Counted from the stretch's first letter, positions 1-8,632 are shown. The stretch: DNA of 38,787 nucleotides from JACZQZ01 sp046756945 (GCA_046756945.1 JBHHXI010000007.1:1-38787), one strand, 5' to 3'. The notes: generated from the sequence alone by a model not told the origin. A program made the numbers and translations.

Positions 1-6
1 CGCCCC

Positions 7-678
7 TCAGGACTTGTGCACCATGGGCACGAAGGCCACGGGGAGCGTGCGCGCGGTCTTCAGGGTGCCGTCTTCGTCCTTGGCGCAGACGAACAGCGTC
101 TGGGTCTCGTGCGCCCGGCCGATGGGAATGACCATGCGCCCCCCCGCCTTGAGCTGGCCGGTGAGGGCCTCGGGGATCTCCCGGGGCGCGGCGGTGACCA
201 TGATGGCGTCGAACGGCGCCTTCTCGGGCCAGCCCCGATAGCCGTCGCCGGTCAGCAGTTCGACGTTGTCGTAGCCCAGGCGCCGCAGGCGTTCGCGGGC
301 CGCGTCGGCCAGCTCCCCGACCACTTCCACGGTGAAGACCCGGCCGGCGATCTCCGCCAGCACCGCCGCCTGGTAGCCCGACCCGGCGCCGATCTCGAGC
401 ACCCGGTGGCCGGGCTCCAGATCGAGAAGGTCGGTCATCACCGCCACCATGTAGGGCTGGGAGATGGTCTGCCCGTGGCCGATGCACCGGGGCCGGTTGA
501 TGTAGGCGTAGGGAACGTCGTCGGGGACCACGAACTCGTGGCGCGGCACCTTGGCCATGGCCGCCATCACCCGGTCCGAGAACCTGGCGCGGTCGGTCCA
601 GAACCGGGTGTCGCGGGCCTCGGCCTCGATTTCCTCCAACAGGCGCTGGTGCGCCTTATCCAGATCGGTGTCGTCCAT
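7..678 (-). CDS. pcm: Protein-L-isoaspartate O-methyltransferase
   Basis: Cytosolic SAM-dependent repair enzyme that methylates isoaspartyl residues in aged proteins. The 223-aa product has the family N-terminal region (FSDRVMAAMAKVPRHEFV), the GHGQTISQPYMVA segment and the SAM-binding LEIGAGSGYQAAVLA motif, followed by FTVE, DGYRGW and the C-terminal GRMVIPIG strand. The ATG at 678 was chosen because an AAGG lies about 5 nt upstream and the longer reading frame adds a low-complexity, non-family N-terminus. It is divergent from htpG. Its upstream region holds half of a palindromic repeat that also sits inside mtaB. Confidence 0.93.
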   Translation of the reverse strand: MDDTDLDKAHQRLLEEIEAEARDTRFWTDRARFSDRVMAAMAKVPRHEFVVPDDVPYAYINRPRCIGHGQTISQPYMVAVMTDLLDLEPGHRVLEIGAGSGYQAAVLAEIAGRVFTVEVVGELADAARERLRRLGYDNVELLTGDGYRGWPEKAPFDAIMVTAAPREIPEALTGQLKAGGRMVIPIGRAHETQTLFVCAKDEDGTLKTARTLPVAFVPMVHKS

Positions 679-782
679 GGTGCCTTGGAAAGCCCCCGCG
701 GCGGCGCCCGGGCCGGGCGGCGTCTCGCCCCGATGACGAAGCGTACCCGGAATCTCCGGTTTAGTGTACCGGTGGCGCCGGG

Positions 783-801
783 TCGCTTCGGCGAAGGCAG
801 G
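783..801. repeat. Half copy of a dispersed palindromic repeat
   Basis: These 19 nt are identical to positions 34001-34019, the right arm of the 42-bp palindromic element inside mtaB. The core is CTTCGGCGAAGG. Here only one arm is present, in the pcm-htpG intergenic region. A 19-nt exact match between two otherwise unrelated loci is unlikely to be chance in a window of this size. Confidence 0.6.
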
Positions 802-833
802 CCGTGGGCGCGTTCCGGCACGGGGCATAAGGA

Positions 834-863
834 CTTGCGGCCGGGCCCGGTTCGACACATATC
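834..863 (+). promoter_or_regulatory. Putative htpG promoter
   Basis: CTTG at 834-837 (or TTGCGG at 835-840) is followed 17 nt later by CATATC at 858-863. The CTTG start and the CATATC box resemble alphaproteobacterial RpoH promoters, which would fit a heat-shock chaperone, but the match is imperfect and a weak sigma70 reading is equally possible. Transcription would start near 870, about 45 nt before the htpG ATG. Confidence 0.35.
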
Positions 864-914
864 AAGCACCACCGGAAACGATCACCGATCCGAGAGGAGT
901 TATTGAGGGACGCC

Positions 915-2804
915 ATGGGGACGGAAAAGTTCACCTTCGAGGCCGAAGTCGGCAAGCTTCTCGATATCGTCGCCCACTCCTTGTACAGCCACAAAGAGAT
1001 TTTCCTGCGCGAGCTGATCTCCAACGCCTCGGACGCCTGCGACCGGCTGCGCTACGCCGCCCTCACCGATCCCGGCCTGATCGCCGGCGAGGGGGATTTC
1101 CGCATCACGCTTTCGGTGGACAGGAAGGCGCGCACCGTCACCGTCGCCGACAACGGCATCGGCATGAGCCGCGCCGACCTGGTGGAGAACCTGGGCACCA
1201 TCGCCCGTTCCGGCACCCAGGCCTTCGTCGAGCGCCTGAGCGGCGATGCCGATAGCGACATGGCCCTGATCGGCCAGTTCGGCGTCGGCTTCTATTCGAC
1301 CTTCATGGTCGCCGGCAAGGTCGAGGTCCTGACCCGCAAGGCGGGCGAGACGGAGGCGTGGCTGTGGACCTCGGACGGCAAGGGCGCGTACACGGTTTCC
1401 GAGGGCGCGCGGGAGACCCGGGGCACCACGGTGACGGTCCATCTGGCCAAGGGCGAGGACGAATTCCTGGCCGAAGAGCGCCTGGGCGGTATCGTCAAGA
1501 CCTATTCCGATCACATCCCCATCCCCATCGTGCTCAGGGACGGGGACAAGGAGCAGACCCTGAACCAGGCGTCCGCCCTGTGGACCCGGCCGAAAAAGGA
1601 GATCAGCGTCCAACAGTACACCGAGTTCTATCACCACGTGGGCCACACCTTCGACGACCCCTGGCTGACGCTCCACAACAGCGTCGAGGGGGTGATGTCG
1701 TACACCAACCTTTTGTTCATTCCCTCGACACAGCCCTTCGACCTGTTCCTGCCCGAGCGCAAGCGGCAGGTGAAGCTGTACGTCAACCGGGTGTTCATCA
1801 CCGACGACTGCGAGGGCCTGGTGCCGGGGTATCTGCGGTTCCTGCGCGGCATCGTGGACTCGGAAGACCTGCCCCTCAACATCAGCCGCGAGATGCTGCA
1901 GCGCGACCCCAGGCTGGCCAAGATCCGCTCGGGGCTGGTCAAACGGGTCCTCGCCGAGCTCAAGAAGAAGGCGGACAAGAAGCCCGACGACTACGCCACG
2001 TTCTGGGACAACTTCGGCGCCGTGCTCAAGGAGGGCCTCTACGAAGACCAGGAAAACCGCGACCGCATCCTGGCCGTAAGCCGGTTCCACACCACCGCCG
2101 GCAACGGGCTGGTCGGCCTGGATACCTACGTCGAGCGCATGCTCGACGGCCAGGAGGCGATCTACACCATCAGCGGGGAAGATGGCCAATCCCTGCGCCA
2201 GAGCCCGCAGCTGGAAGGCTTCACGGCGCGCGGGGTCGAGGTGCTGCTGCTCACCGACCCGGTGGACGAGTTCTGGGTGCCCGCCCTCGGCAGCTACCGC
2301 GACAAGCCCTTCAAGTCGGCCACCCGGGGCGGCGCCGACCTGGGCAAGATCACCGCCCGGGAAGACGCGGACAAGCCGGCGAAGAAAGCGAAAAAGAAAA
2401 AGGCGCCGGCGGCGGCCGACGTCGACCGCCTGGCGGCGGCGTTCAAGGTGGCGTTGGGCGACGCGGTCAAGGACGTGCGCGCCTCCGAACGCCTCACCGA
2501 CAGCCCGGTCTGCCTGGTCGCCGACGAGGCCGACCTGGACATGCACCTGGAGCGCCTGTTGAAGCAGCACCGCCAGATGGACGCCGGCGCCGTCACGCCG
2601 CGCATCCTGGAGGTGAACCCCAGACATGCCCTTATCAGGCGGCTCGCCAGCCTGGCCAAGGACGGGGACGCCGACGGCGTTCTCGCCGACGCCGCGCTGT
2701 TGCTCCTCGATCAGGCGCGCATCGTCGAAGGCGAGCCCATTCCCGACCCGGCGGCGTTCTCGCGCCGCCTGGCGTCGATGATGGAGAAGGGGCTGGTGGC
2801 TTAA
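915..2804 (+). CDS. htpG: Chaperone HtpG (Hsp90)
   Basis: ATP-dependent cytosolic Hsp90 chaperone, 629 aa, full length for bacterial HtpG. The N-terminal GHKL ATPase domain shows SLYSHKEIFLRELISNASDA, the VADNGIGM loop, LGTIARSGTQAF and GQFGVGFYSTFMVA. The middle domain carries the catalytic-loop region LNISREMLQ, and the C-terminal dimerisation domain follows a lysine-rich linker near residues 490-500. The ATG at 915 is preferred over the in-frame TTG at 903 because GAGGGA sits about 4 nt upstream and the protein then begins MGTEKFTFEAEV, as in the family. Confidence 0.97.
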   Translation: MGTEKFTFEAEVGKLLDIVAHSLYSHKEIFLRELISNASDACDRLRYAALTDPGLIAGEGDFRITLSVDRKARTVTVADNGIGMSRADLVENLGTIARSGTQAFVERLSGDADSDMALIGQFGVGFYSTFMVAGKVEVLTRKAGETEAWLWTSDGKGAYTVSEGARETRGTTVTVHLAKGEDEFLAEERLGGIVKTYSDHIPIPIVLRDGDKEQTLNQASALWTRPKKEISVQQYTEFYHHVGHTFDDPWLTLHNSVEGVMSYTNLLFIPSTQPFDLFLPERKRQVKLYVNRVFITDDCEGLVPGYLRFLRGIVDSEDLPLNISREMLQRDPRLAKIRSGLVKRVLAELKKKADKKPDDYATFWDNFGAVLKEGLYEDQENRDRILAVSRFHTTAGNGLVGLDTYVERMLDGQEAIYTISGEDGQSLRQSPQLEGFTARGVEVLLLTDPVDEFWVPALGSYRDKPFKSATRGGADLGKITAREDADKPAKKAKKKKAPAAADVDRLAAAFKVALGDAVKDVRASERLTDSPVCLVADEADLDMHLERLLKQHRQMDAGAVTPRILEVNPRHALIRRLASLAKDGDADGVLADAALLLLDQARIVEGEPIPDPAAFSRRLASMMEKGLVA

Positions 2805-2837
2805 GGTCCGGGCCGCCCGCTACGCCGTCCGGGGATA

Positions 2838-2861
2838 CGGAACCCCTTCGGGAACCTTCCG
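2838..2861. terminator. Weak hairpin after htpG
   Basis: CGGAA at 2838-2842 pairs with TTCCG at 2857-2861 around an inner CCC/GGG stem, with an asymmetric internal loop. There is no T-run on either strand. It lies between the convergent htpG and alternative oxidase genes, so it could act as a weak shared terminator. Confidence 0.25.
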
Positions 2862-2869
2862 TCCGGGCC

Positions 2870-3532
2870 TTACCCGCCGTCGCGCGCGGCGGCCGGGCGC
2901 TCGGGGCTCATGAGCTTGTCGGCGAATTCGTGGTTGGCGTCCCGATGGCCCGCCTCGTCGTCGCGGATCACCAGCACCACGTCCCTGAGCCGCGCATCCT
3001 GGGGCAGCTTCCAGTACTCAATGGCGATCTGGGGTGCCGGCACGTTCTCGTGCCGCCCGGCGTCGATCTCTTCCAGATACTGGGTGTAGCTGACGACCGC
3101 CTCCTCTTCGAAGTACCCGACGACCCGGTGCGCGGTCCGGGGCGAGATCAGGTAGAGCAGAAAGAACGCGTTGTAGAACGCCCCCTGGGCGAAGATGATC
3201 AGGGCCCGCTCCAGCCCACTGGGCTTTGCGATGTGGATGAAGGTCATCAGGTGCATGCGCTCGTTCGCGGCCTCGTCGAGCAGCGTGGCGATCCAGCCGT
3301 GGTCGTCCGCCATCAGGCGCAGGGACCGCAGGTGCTGCAACGCGCCGGCCACCATTCCGGGCACGGCGGCAACGGTCTCGAGGACGATGGCGCGGTGGCC
3401 ATAGCGCTTGGCGAAGAAGGTATCGGCGAAAAAACGCAGCATCTTCACGACGATGAGGGCGAAGTGGTCCGACAGGTTCTCCGGCCGATGGTGCCGTAAA
3501 AGGTCGACGGCGCCGTCGTTGACGGTCGGCAT
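2870..3532 (-). CDS. Alternative oxidase (AOX) family diiron quinol oxidase
   Basis: Interfacial membrane protein expected to oxidise ubiquinol and reduce oxygen to water without pumping protons. The 220-aa product has all four iron-binding helices of the AOX family: LETVAAVPGMV (Glu52), NERMHLM (Glu91, His94), FEEEAVVSYT (141-150) and RDDEAGHRD (Glu193, His196). The length is that of bacterial AOX without a mitochondrial presequence. The ATG at 3532 has a GGAGG 7 nt upstream; the longer frame is discarded. It is the last gene of a minus-strand run behind a cytochrome c and a PQQ dehydrogenase. AOX is patchily distributed in bacteria. Confidence 0.92.
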   Translation of the reverse strand: MPTVNDGAVDLLRHHRPENLSDHFALIVVKMLRFFADTFFAKRYGHRAIVLETVAAVPGMVAGALQHLRSLRLMADDHGWIATLLDEAANERMHLMTFIHIAKPSGLERALIIFAQGAFYNAFFLLYLISPRTAHRVVGYFEEEAVVSYTQYLEEIDAGRHENVPAPQIAIEYWKLPQDARLRDVVLVIRDDEAGHRDANHEFADKLMSPERPAAARDGG

Positions 3533-3678
3533 GGGATACCTCCTCGCCGAAATTGCCCGGATGAGGTTCCCGACCGTAGCACAGAGGGCGGGCCGGGGGC
3601 GAGCCCATCCCCGGCCCGGCGCCGTTCCCGCGCCGCCCGATGCCGGCACGGCCGCCGGACATCACGCCGTCGGCGGGA

Positions 3679-4032
3679 CTAATCGGGCAGCTTCACCGTG
3701 ATCCTGACCGACGCATACCATGCGGCGAGGTCGTCGATATCGGCGTCCGACAGGGTTCCGGCGACGATGCTCATGACCTGATGGGCGCGTTTCCCGGCGC
3801 GGTAGGCGCGCAACTGCTGCGCCAGATACATTTCGATCTGGCCCGCCAGGTTGGGCGCGTCGGGCACCCGGCTCATTCCGTCGACACCGTGGCAGGTGAC
3901 GCAGGCGCGGGTCTTGACCTTGCCCGCCGCGGGATCGCCCGCGTCAGCGGCGGATGGAAAGGCGATCATCACGGCCAGGGCGCCAAGGGCAACCCGTCGG
4001 ACCGGCGCCTTGATGCAGGGTGTCGTCGGCAT
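3679..4032 (-). CDS. Periplasmic class I c-type cytochrome
   Basis: Small monohaem electron carrier, 117 aa. A signal peptide covers about residues 10-31, ending PSAADA. One haem site CVTCH lies at 44-48, and Met87 (HQVMS) is the likely sixth ligand, followed by the family C-terminal helix DADIDDLAAWYASV. It resembles the c4/c553-type single domain. It lies 117 nt after the PQQ dehydrogenase stop and 146 nt before the AOX start on the same strand, so it is the likely electron acceptor of the dehydrogenase. Haem attachment would depend on the Ccm system encoded at 15.7-22.8 kb. Confidence 0.9.
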   Translation of the reverse strand: MPTTPCIKAPVRRVALGALAVMIAFPSAADAGDPAAGKVKTRACVTCHGVDGMSRVPDAPNLAGQIEMYLAQQLRAYRAGKRAHQVMSIVAGTLSDADIDDLAAWYASVRITVKLPD

Positions 4033-4149
4033 GGTTTTCCAACCCCTTTGCCGCGCGGAGAACGTGATCCGGGAGGCGCGCCTAAGGACAGGCAGGGCCG
4101 GGAGACGATCCCCCCGGCCCTGCTGGCCTGCGCCTCGGCGTCAGGCGTT

Positions 4150-5403
4150 TTATTGGCCTTCGTACGAGATGCGGTAGATGGCGCCGGCCAGGTCGTCCGA
4201 GACCAGGATGGAACCATCGATATATTGCTCGACGTCGACCGGACGTCCCAGATACTCGCCGGTCTCGTCAACCAGCCAGCCATGGGCGAAGGGCACGGTC
4301 TCTTTCGCGCTGCCATCCTCGTTCAGCGAGGTGAACATGACGCGGGCGCCGACCGGCGTCGTACGGTTCCACGAGCCGTGCTGGGCGCTGAAGATGCCGC
4401 CCCGGTACTTCGCCGGGAACATCTTGCCGGTGTAGAACATCATGCCCAGGTCCGCCGCGTGGGCGGGCATCTCGACCTCGGGGAAGATGGCGTCCGCCGG
4501 CGGATCCTCGTCGGCATAGAGCGTGGTGCGGGTTTTGCCGCCGCCATACCACGGGAAGCCGAAGTTCTGGCCCTTGGCGGTCACACGATTCAGCTCGCCC
4601 GCCGGGATGTCGTCACCCATGCCGTCGACCTGGTTGTCGGTGAACCACAGTTCGCCGTTCGCCGGGTTCCAGGCGTGGCCGACCGAGTTGCGGATGCCGT
4701 CCACATAAACCTCACGGCCGGTGCCGTCACGGTTCATGCGGATGATGCCGCCGAGACCCACCTTCTTGTATAGTTCCCGCTTCTCTTTCGCGGGGACGTT
4801 GAAGGGCTGGCCAAGGGTAATGTAGAGCTTGTTGTCGGGCCCGATCGAGCAGGTGCGGGCGCCATGGTTGAAGGATTCTTCTTCGACCGGGACCAGCGGC
4901 TCGATGACGCCGTCGATGGCGATGTCCGGACTCTCGTAGAAGAACTCGATCGCCGGCAGGATGAGAACGCGGTTGTGCTCGACGACGTAGAGAATGCCGT
5001 CATTGGTTATGCACATCCCGTTCGGCACCTTCATCTTGATGCTCGGCGCCAAAACCTTCACCTCGTCGGCGACGCGGTCCCGGTCGCGGTCGGTGACCGC
5101 CCAGGCCAGGGTCTTTCGCGTGCCGGTGAAGACCACGGCGATGCTCTTGCTGACCGCCATATGCCGGGCGTCGGGAACGATGGCGAAAACGTCGATCTTG
5201 AAACCCGGCGGTAACTTTACCCGCTCCAGGTTCTTGCGCAGTTGCGCAATATACGCGGGGTCCTGCGGGACCGTCGGAATGTCGAGGCTGGTGCCGGTGA
5301 CCTTGAACCCCGCCAACTTTTCAAGGTTGCCGGCGCCGGCCGACGCGGCGCCGGCGGCGAGAAGCAAGGCAGCCGTGAGGACTGCGATATGCCGTGCAAA
5401 CAT
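4150..5403 (-). CDS. PQQ-dependent sugar dehydrogenase (glucose/sorbosone dehydrogenase family)
   Basis: Predicted periplasmic quinoprotein of 417 aa with a Sec signal peptide (about 1-23, ending AGAASAGAG) and a six-bladed beta-propeller of the GSDH/L-sorbosone dehydrogenase family. Typical segments are NGMCITNDGILYVVEHNRV, FNHGARTCSIGPDNKLYITLG, RNSVGHAWNPANGELWFTDN and SAQHGSWNRT. The substrate cannot be told from sequence; many members act on sugars or aldehydes. The ATG at 5403 has a GGGGAGG about 7 nt upstream. Downstream genes are a cytochrome c and an alternative oxidase, which suggests a small respiratory unit. Confidence 0.9.
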   Translation of the reverse strand: MFARHIAVLTAALLLAAGAASAGAGNLEKLAGFKVTGTSLDIPTVPQDPAYIAQLRKNLERVKLPPGFKIDVFAIVPDARHMAVSKSIAVVFTGTRKTLAWAVTDRDRDRVADEVKVLAPSIKMKVPNGMCITNDGILYVVEHNRVLILPAIEFFYESPDIAIDGVIEPLVPVEEESFNHGARTCSIGPDNKLYITLGQPFNVPAKEKRELYKKVGLGGIIRMNRDGTGREVYVDGIRNSVGHAWNPANGELWFTDNQVDGMGDDIPAGELNRVTAKGQNFGFPWYGGGKTRTTLYADEDPPADAIFPEVEMPAHAADLGMMFYTGKMFPAKYRGGIFSAQHGSWNRTTPVGARVMFTSLNEDGSAKETVPFAHGWLVDETGEYLGRPVDVEQYIDGSILVSDDLAGAIYRISYEGQ

Positions 5404-5458
5404 GAATACCTCCCCAAACGTTAGCTTGCCGCATGAACTTTTTACGGCAGTATGCGCC

Positions 5459-5487
5459 AGTATAATGTTTTTTATTCCGTCAATGAA
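5459..5487 (-). promoter_or_regulatory. Putative promoter of the PQQ dehydrogenase group
   Basis: On the minus strand a TATACT -10 box (5459-5464) lies 17 nt after TTCATT (5482-5487). The -10 matches 5 of 6, the -35 only 3 of 6. The AT-rich stretch 5440-5490 stands out from its GC-rich surroundings. The plus strand also reads TATAAT at 5461-5466, so the divergent zinc-ribbon gene may start here too. Confidence 0.35.
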
Positions 5488-5614
5488 AGTTTCTGTTGCG
5501 GACCGCCCGCCTGAAGGGAAAGCCTTTGCCGAAGAAAGCGAACGGCACGATGACAGGACCGTACTGGTGACCGGAAGGCGCGCAAGACCGGCGGCGTGCG
5601 CCGGGGGGACTTAG

Positions 5615-5830
5615 ATGGAGCCGGCCCCGTGCCCGCAATGCGCCGCCCCGGTTTTGCCGCGGGCGAGGACCTGCCCCCGCTGTGGCCATCCCCTGGCGGC
5701 GCCGCCGCCGACCGAGGCGGAGAGGCGGGAGATGCGGGCCGGCGCCGTTGCCGCGAAGATCGTCGCCGTCCTCCTCGTCGTCTATATGCTCGGCGTCGTC
5801 GGGTACTTCGTCTACGACCACCTTCTTTAG
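5615..5830 (+). CDS. Small zinc-ribbon membrane protein
   Basis: A 71-aa protein with an N-terminal zinc ribbon formed by Cys6, Cys9, Cys20 and Cys23 (CPQC and CPRC knuckles) followed by one hydrophobic helix at about 44-67 and a short tail. Many bacteria encode such zinc-ribbon plus single-helix proteins of unknown role. The ATG is preceded by a G-run about 6 nt upstream. The gene stands alone between two minus-strand groups. No function is assigned. Confidence 0.7.
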   Translation: MEPAPCPQCAAPVLPRARTCPRCGHPLAAPPPTEAERREMRAGAVAAKIVAVLLVVYMLGVVGYFVYDHLL

Positions 5831-5909
5831 ATCGGCAAGTGGTGGAAACCGATGACCGGCATATCCGATGCAGGCCACTAACCTGAGGGGTCGGCACGGA
5901 CGATCCGCC

Positions 5910-6707
5910 CTACGGCACGATCCCGCGAACGGCCCAGGCGCGGGCCGACAATGAAAAAGGCCGATCCGGTCCATCGCCCAGCACCTTTTCCCGAAGGCGG
6001 GCGGCCAGCGTTTGTCTCACGTCGTCGGGCAGGGTCGCGGCATAGGAGGACGTGGGTGTCGCCCCGCCGAGAAACGGCGACCAGTAATCGTCGAAGGAGG
6101 CGAAGTCCATGGCGATTTCCAATCCGGCCGTTTCGACCCTGGCCAGGCCCGCCTGTTCCCACAACCGGGCCAGCGCGCCTTCGTCCGAATAGCCCGGCGA
6201 TACGCGTTGGGCCGCTTCCCGGCGTGTCCTTTCGCCGGGGACGACCTCCTGCGCGGCCTCCCAGAAGAGCGAAAGCATCGGCATGCCCCGACGAAAGTCC
6301 CATTGAGTGGCGGCCAGGCAGCCACCCGGGCGCGTGACGCGGCGCATTTCGTCCACCGCCATGGGGGCGTCGGGTACCTCTTGCAGTAAGAGGAGCGCGA
6401 GAGCGGCATCAAAGCTGTCATCGTTGAAAGGAATTGCCTGGGCATCGCCCACTTCGAAACGGAGACGCGAATCGCGCAGGCGGGCGCGCGCATGGTCGAC
6501 GTAAGAGACCGCGGGCTCGATCCCGACGACCTCCGCGTCATCGATTTCCCCTGCGATGGCGCGGGCCAGCACCCCCGTTCCCGCGCCGACGTCCAAATAC
6601 CGTCCGGGCGATCCCGGGCCGGCGAAGCGGACAAACAACGGGGCGAGGCGTGCGCTCCAACGCCCCATCCAGCGCTCGTAGGCTTGCGGGTTCGAGAATT
6701 CCGTCAT
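5910..6707 (-). CDS. Class I SAM-dependent methyltransferase
   Basis: A 265-aa Rossmann-fold methyltransferase of the UbiE/COQ5-like (Methyltransf_11/25) type. SAM motif I is LDVGAGTGVLARAI at 38-51, the acidic second motif ends GIEP, and motif III-IV is AQAIPFNDDSFDAALALL with EMRRVTRPGG after it. The substrate is not identifiable. The ATG at 6707 lies 4 nt beyond the TetR stop, so the two are probably cotranscribed; a longer start at 6752 would overlap the regulator. It is the last gene of the GST-cupin-TetR-methyltransferase operon. Confidence 0.85.
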   Translation of the reverse strand: MTEFSNPQAYERWMGRWSARLAPLFVRFAGPGSPGRYLDVGAGTGVLARAIAGEIDDAEVVGIEPAVSYVDHARARLRDSRLRFEVGDAQAIPFNDDSFDAALALLLLQEVPDAPMAVDEMRRVTRPGGCLAATQWDFRRGMPMLSLFWEAAQEVVPGERTRREAAQRVSPGYSDEGALARLWEQAGLARVETAGLEIAMDFASFDDYWSPFLGGATPTSSYAATLPDDVRQTLAARLREKVLGDGPDRPFSLSARAWAVRGIVP

Positions 6708-6711
6708 GGCG

Positions 6712-7296
6712 CTAAATCCGGGCCTCCATCTGGCCCAGGACGGCGCCGGCAACGGCGTCGAACCGCCCGCCGTCGCCGGTGGCGCGGGCGAGGATCATCG
6801 CACCCTCGAGGGCGGCAAGGAAAAGGCGGGCCTGGTCGACGGCGGTGGTGCCGGAGCGCACGGTTCCGTCATTCCGGCCGGCCGCGATGACATTGGTCAG
6901 CCAGGCCTCGTTGTCCCGGAAGAAACCATTGACTTCGGCCGCCACGGGACCGGGCAGGGTGGCGATTTCCGCCCCCAGCATGCCGCACAGGCAGAGCCTG
7001 CCGTCGACGTCGAGGGTCGTGCGGAACAGGTCCGCAAACCGCTCGAGGCGCCGGCGGGCGTCGTCCGTCTGCGCACTGATGTCTTCCAGCGCCTCGTTGA
7101 ATCGACGGCGGTAGCGCGCCGCCAGCGCCACCCCCAGATCCGCCTTGCCCGGAAAGTGGTAGTGGAGGCTCGCCGTGCGGATGCCGACGGCGTCGGCAAT
7201 GTCGCGGTAGCTGAATCCGTTGTATCCGCGGGTCTGGAGCAGCCCCTGCGCCACGTCGAGGATGGTGTCGGGAGTGATTCCGATCTTCTTCCCCAT
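6712..7296 (-). CDS. TetR/AcrR family transcriptional regulator
   Basis: A 194-aa repressor-type protein. The N-terminal helix-turn-helix covers about 10-55, with YRDIADAVGIRTASLHYHFPGKADL as the recognition region, and the all-helical ligand-binding domain follows. The start has a G-rich TAGGGTAGG stretch upstream and follows the cupin stop by 10 nt. A perfect 7-6-7 palindrome overlaps the expected transcription start of the operon (8633-8652), so this protein probably represses its own operon and is released by an unknown small molecule, perhaps an electrophile handled by the GST. Confidence 0.9.
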   Translation of the reverse strand: MGKKIGITPDTILDVAQGLLQTRGYNGFSYRDIADAVGIRTASLHYHFPGKADLGVALAARYRRRFNEALEDISAQTDDARRRLERFADLFRTTLDVDGRLCLCGMLGAEIATLPGPVAAEVNGFFRDNEAWLTNVIAAGRNDGTVRSGTTAVDQARLFLAALEGAMILARATGDGGRFDAVAGAVLGQMEARI

Positions 7297-7306
7297 GGGG
7301 CCTACC

Positions 7307-7963
7307 CTACCCTAAGTGGCCTTCCTTCAAATAGATCAGGGACCCCTCCCGGCTGAACGGACCGTGGACGGTGCCGGGCGGAAGGCGCAGCCACGTGCCT
7401 TTCGGATAGACGCCGTGTTCGTCCTCGAACGTCCCTTCCAGGACGAAGGCCTCGGCGCCCCGGTCATGGGTAAGACGGTCGGCCCGGGCGCCGGGCGCGA
7501 AGCGCGCCAGGGAAACCTTCTCCGCGCCGAACGCGTGCAAGGAGACGACGCTCACGCCCTCCGCCCCCGCCGGAGTCCACCCGGCGGTGTTCGTGTCCAC
7601 GATCACCGGCGTGGCGTCTCCGGCGTCGAATTGCTGGAGCTTGACGAAGATCGTGGTGCCGCCGGTGCTGTGGGGGGCGTGCCGGGAGCCGGGCGGATTG
7701 CGGACGTAGGTTCCCGCCGGATAGTCGCCGCGCTCGTCGGAGAACGTGCCGTCGATCACAAGGAACTCCTCGCCGTTCACATGGACATGGGGGGAAAAGC
7801 GGCTGCCCGGCGCATAGCGCACCACGCTCGTCGCCCGGCGGCTGCCGTCCTCGCCATCGCGTTCCAGCATCCGCCGCCTCACCCCCGCCATCGGCGAGTC
7901 CACCCAGTCCATGTCCCCGGTGCAGAGGACCGCGCGCCGGGACAGATCGGCATTGATTTGCAT
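7307..7963 (-). CDS. Double-cupin protein, ChrR-like cupin family
   Basis: A 218-aa protein with two tandem cupin folds. The first carries HVHVNGEEFLVIDGTFSDE with its metal-binding His and Glu set and the later PPGSRHAPHS; the second has RLTHDRGAEAFVLEGTFEDE and PPGTVHGPFS. This pattern is that of the ChrR-type cupin domain, here without the zinc-binding anti-sigma N-terminus. Role unknown; dioxygenase or binding functions occur in the fold. The ATG at 7963 has GGAGAGGAGG upstream and lies 13 nt after the GST stop, which places it second in the operon. Confidence 0.85.
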   Translation of the reverse strand: MQINADLSRRAVLCTGDMDWVDSPMAGVRRRMLERDGEDGSRRATSVVRYAPGSRFSPHVHVNGEEFLVIDGTFSDERGDYPAGTYVRNPPGSRHAPHSTGGTTIFVKLQQFDAGDATPVIVDTNTAGWTPAGAEGVSVVSLHAFGAEKVSLARFAPGARADRLTHDRGAEAFVLEGTFEDEHGVYPKGTWLRLPPGTVHGPFSREGSLIYLKEGHLG

Positions 7964-7976
7964 CGCCTCCTCTCCT

Positions 7977-8591
7977 TCAGGCGCCGGCGCTCGGCCGGCT
8001 CGACACCTGGTCATACCAGCGCCGCAGGTTGGCATACGCCGCCGGAATCCCGATCTCGCAGAACCTGGCATAGTCGATCCCGCAAAGGGCCGTGATGTCG
8101 GCGATCGAGAAGCGCTGGCCGGCGATGAATAGGCGGTCGGCGAGCACGTGATCGAGCCAATGCATGGTCGCGATGGCGCGCTGCCGATTCTTTTCGCCCC
8201 ACTCCTTGTTCTGGTAGGGCTCGAGCTTTCCGAGCCCCGGCGTCGCGTGGTGGAAATAGGCGCCGACCGCGTTCATGAGGCCATCTTCGACGCGCCGCTG
8301 CCACATGTCGACCGTCGCCTGCTCCTTGGGCGTCCGTCCCATCAGCGCGGGCTCGGGGTGCACGGTTTCGAAGTAGCGCGAAATCGCCGTCGTCTCGCCG
8401 ATATAGGCGCCGTCGTCCAGTTCGAGCAACGGCACCGTGGCGCTTGGATTCTTGGCCTTGAAGGCGTCGGTGCGATGTTCGCCTTCCGGCACGTTGATTT
8501 GCTCGAAGGCGATTCCGTCGATGCCCTTCTCGGCGAGAAACATCCTTACCCGCCGCGGGTTGGGAAAGGCCTGGTACTCGTAGATCTTCAT
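7977..8591 (-). CDS. Glutathione S-transferase family protein
   Basis: A 204-aa cytosolic GST. The N-terminal thioredoxin-like domain shows SPxx-type substitution NPRRVRMFLAEKGI and the cis-proline region ATVPLLELDDG followed by IGETTAISRYFE, which binds glutathione. The helical C-terminal domain ends with RFSIADITALCGIDYA, the conserved N-capping box. AGAGGA about 6 nt before the ATG supports the start. It is the first gene of the four-gene operon and lies just downstream of the TetR-type operator. Glutathione conjugation or dehalogenation of a toxic compound is likely; the substrate is unknown. Confidence 0.9.
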   Translation of the reverse strand: MKIYEYQAFPNPRRVRMFLAEKGIDGIAFEQINVPEGEHRTDAFKAKNPSATVPLLELDDGAYIGETTAISRYFETVHPEPALMGRTPKEQATVDMWQRRVEDGLMNAVGAYFHHATPGLGKLEPYQNKEWGEKNRQRAIATMHWLDHVLADRLFIAGQRFSIADITALCGIDYARFCEIGIPAAYANLRRWYDQVSSRPSAGA

Positions 8592-8632
8592 GGCGGTCCT
8601 CTTTCCGTTCCTTCGGTTATCCGTTTAAAATG

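Noticed and set aside
900..2627. Long minus-strand open frame opposite htpG
   Set aside because: A GC-rich antisense shadow: histidine-, arginine- and glycine-rich translation with no family pattern, while htpG on the other strand is unmistakable.
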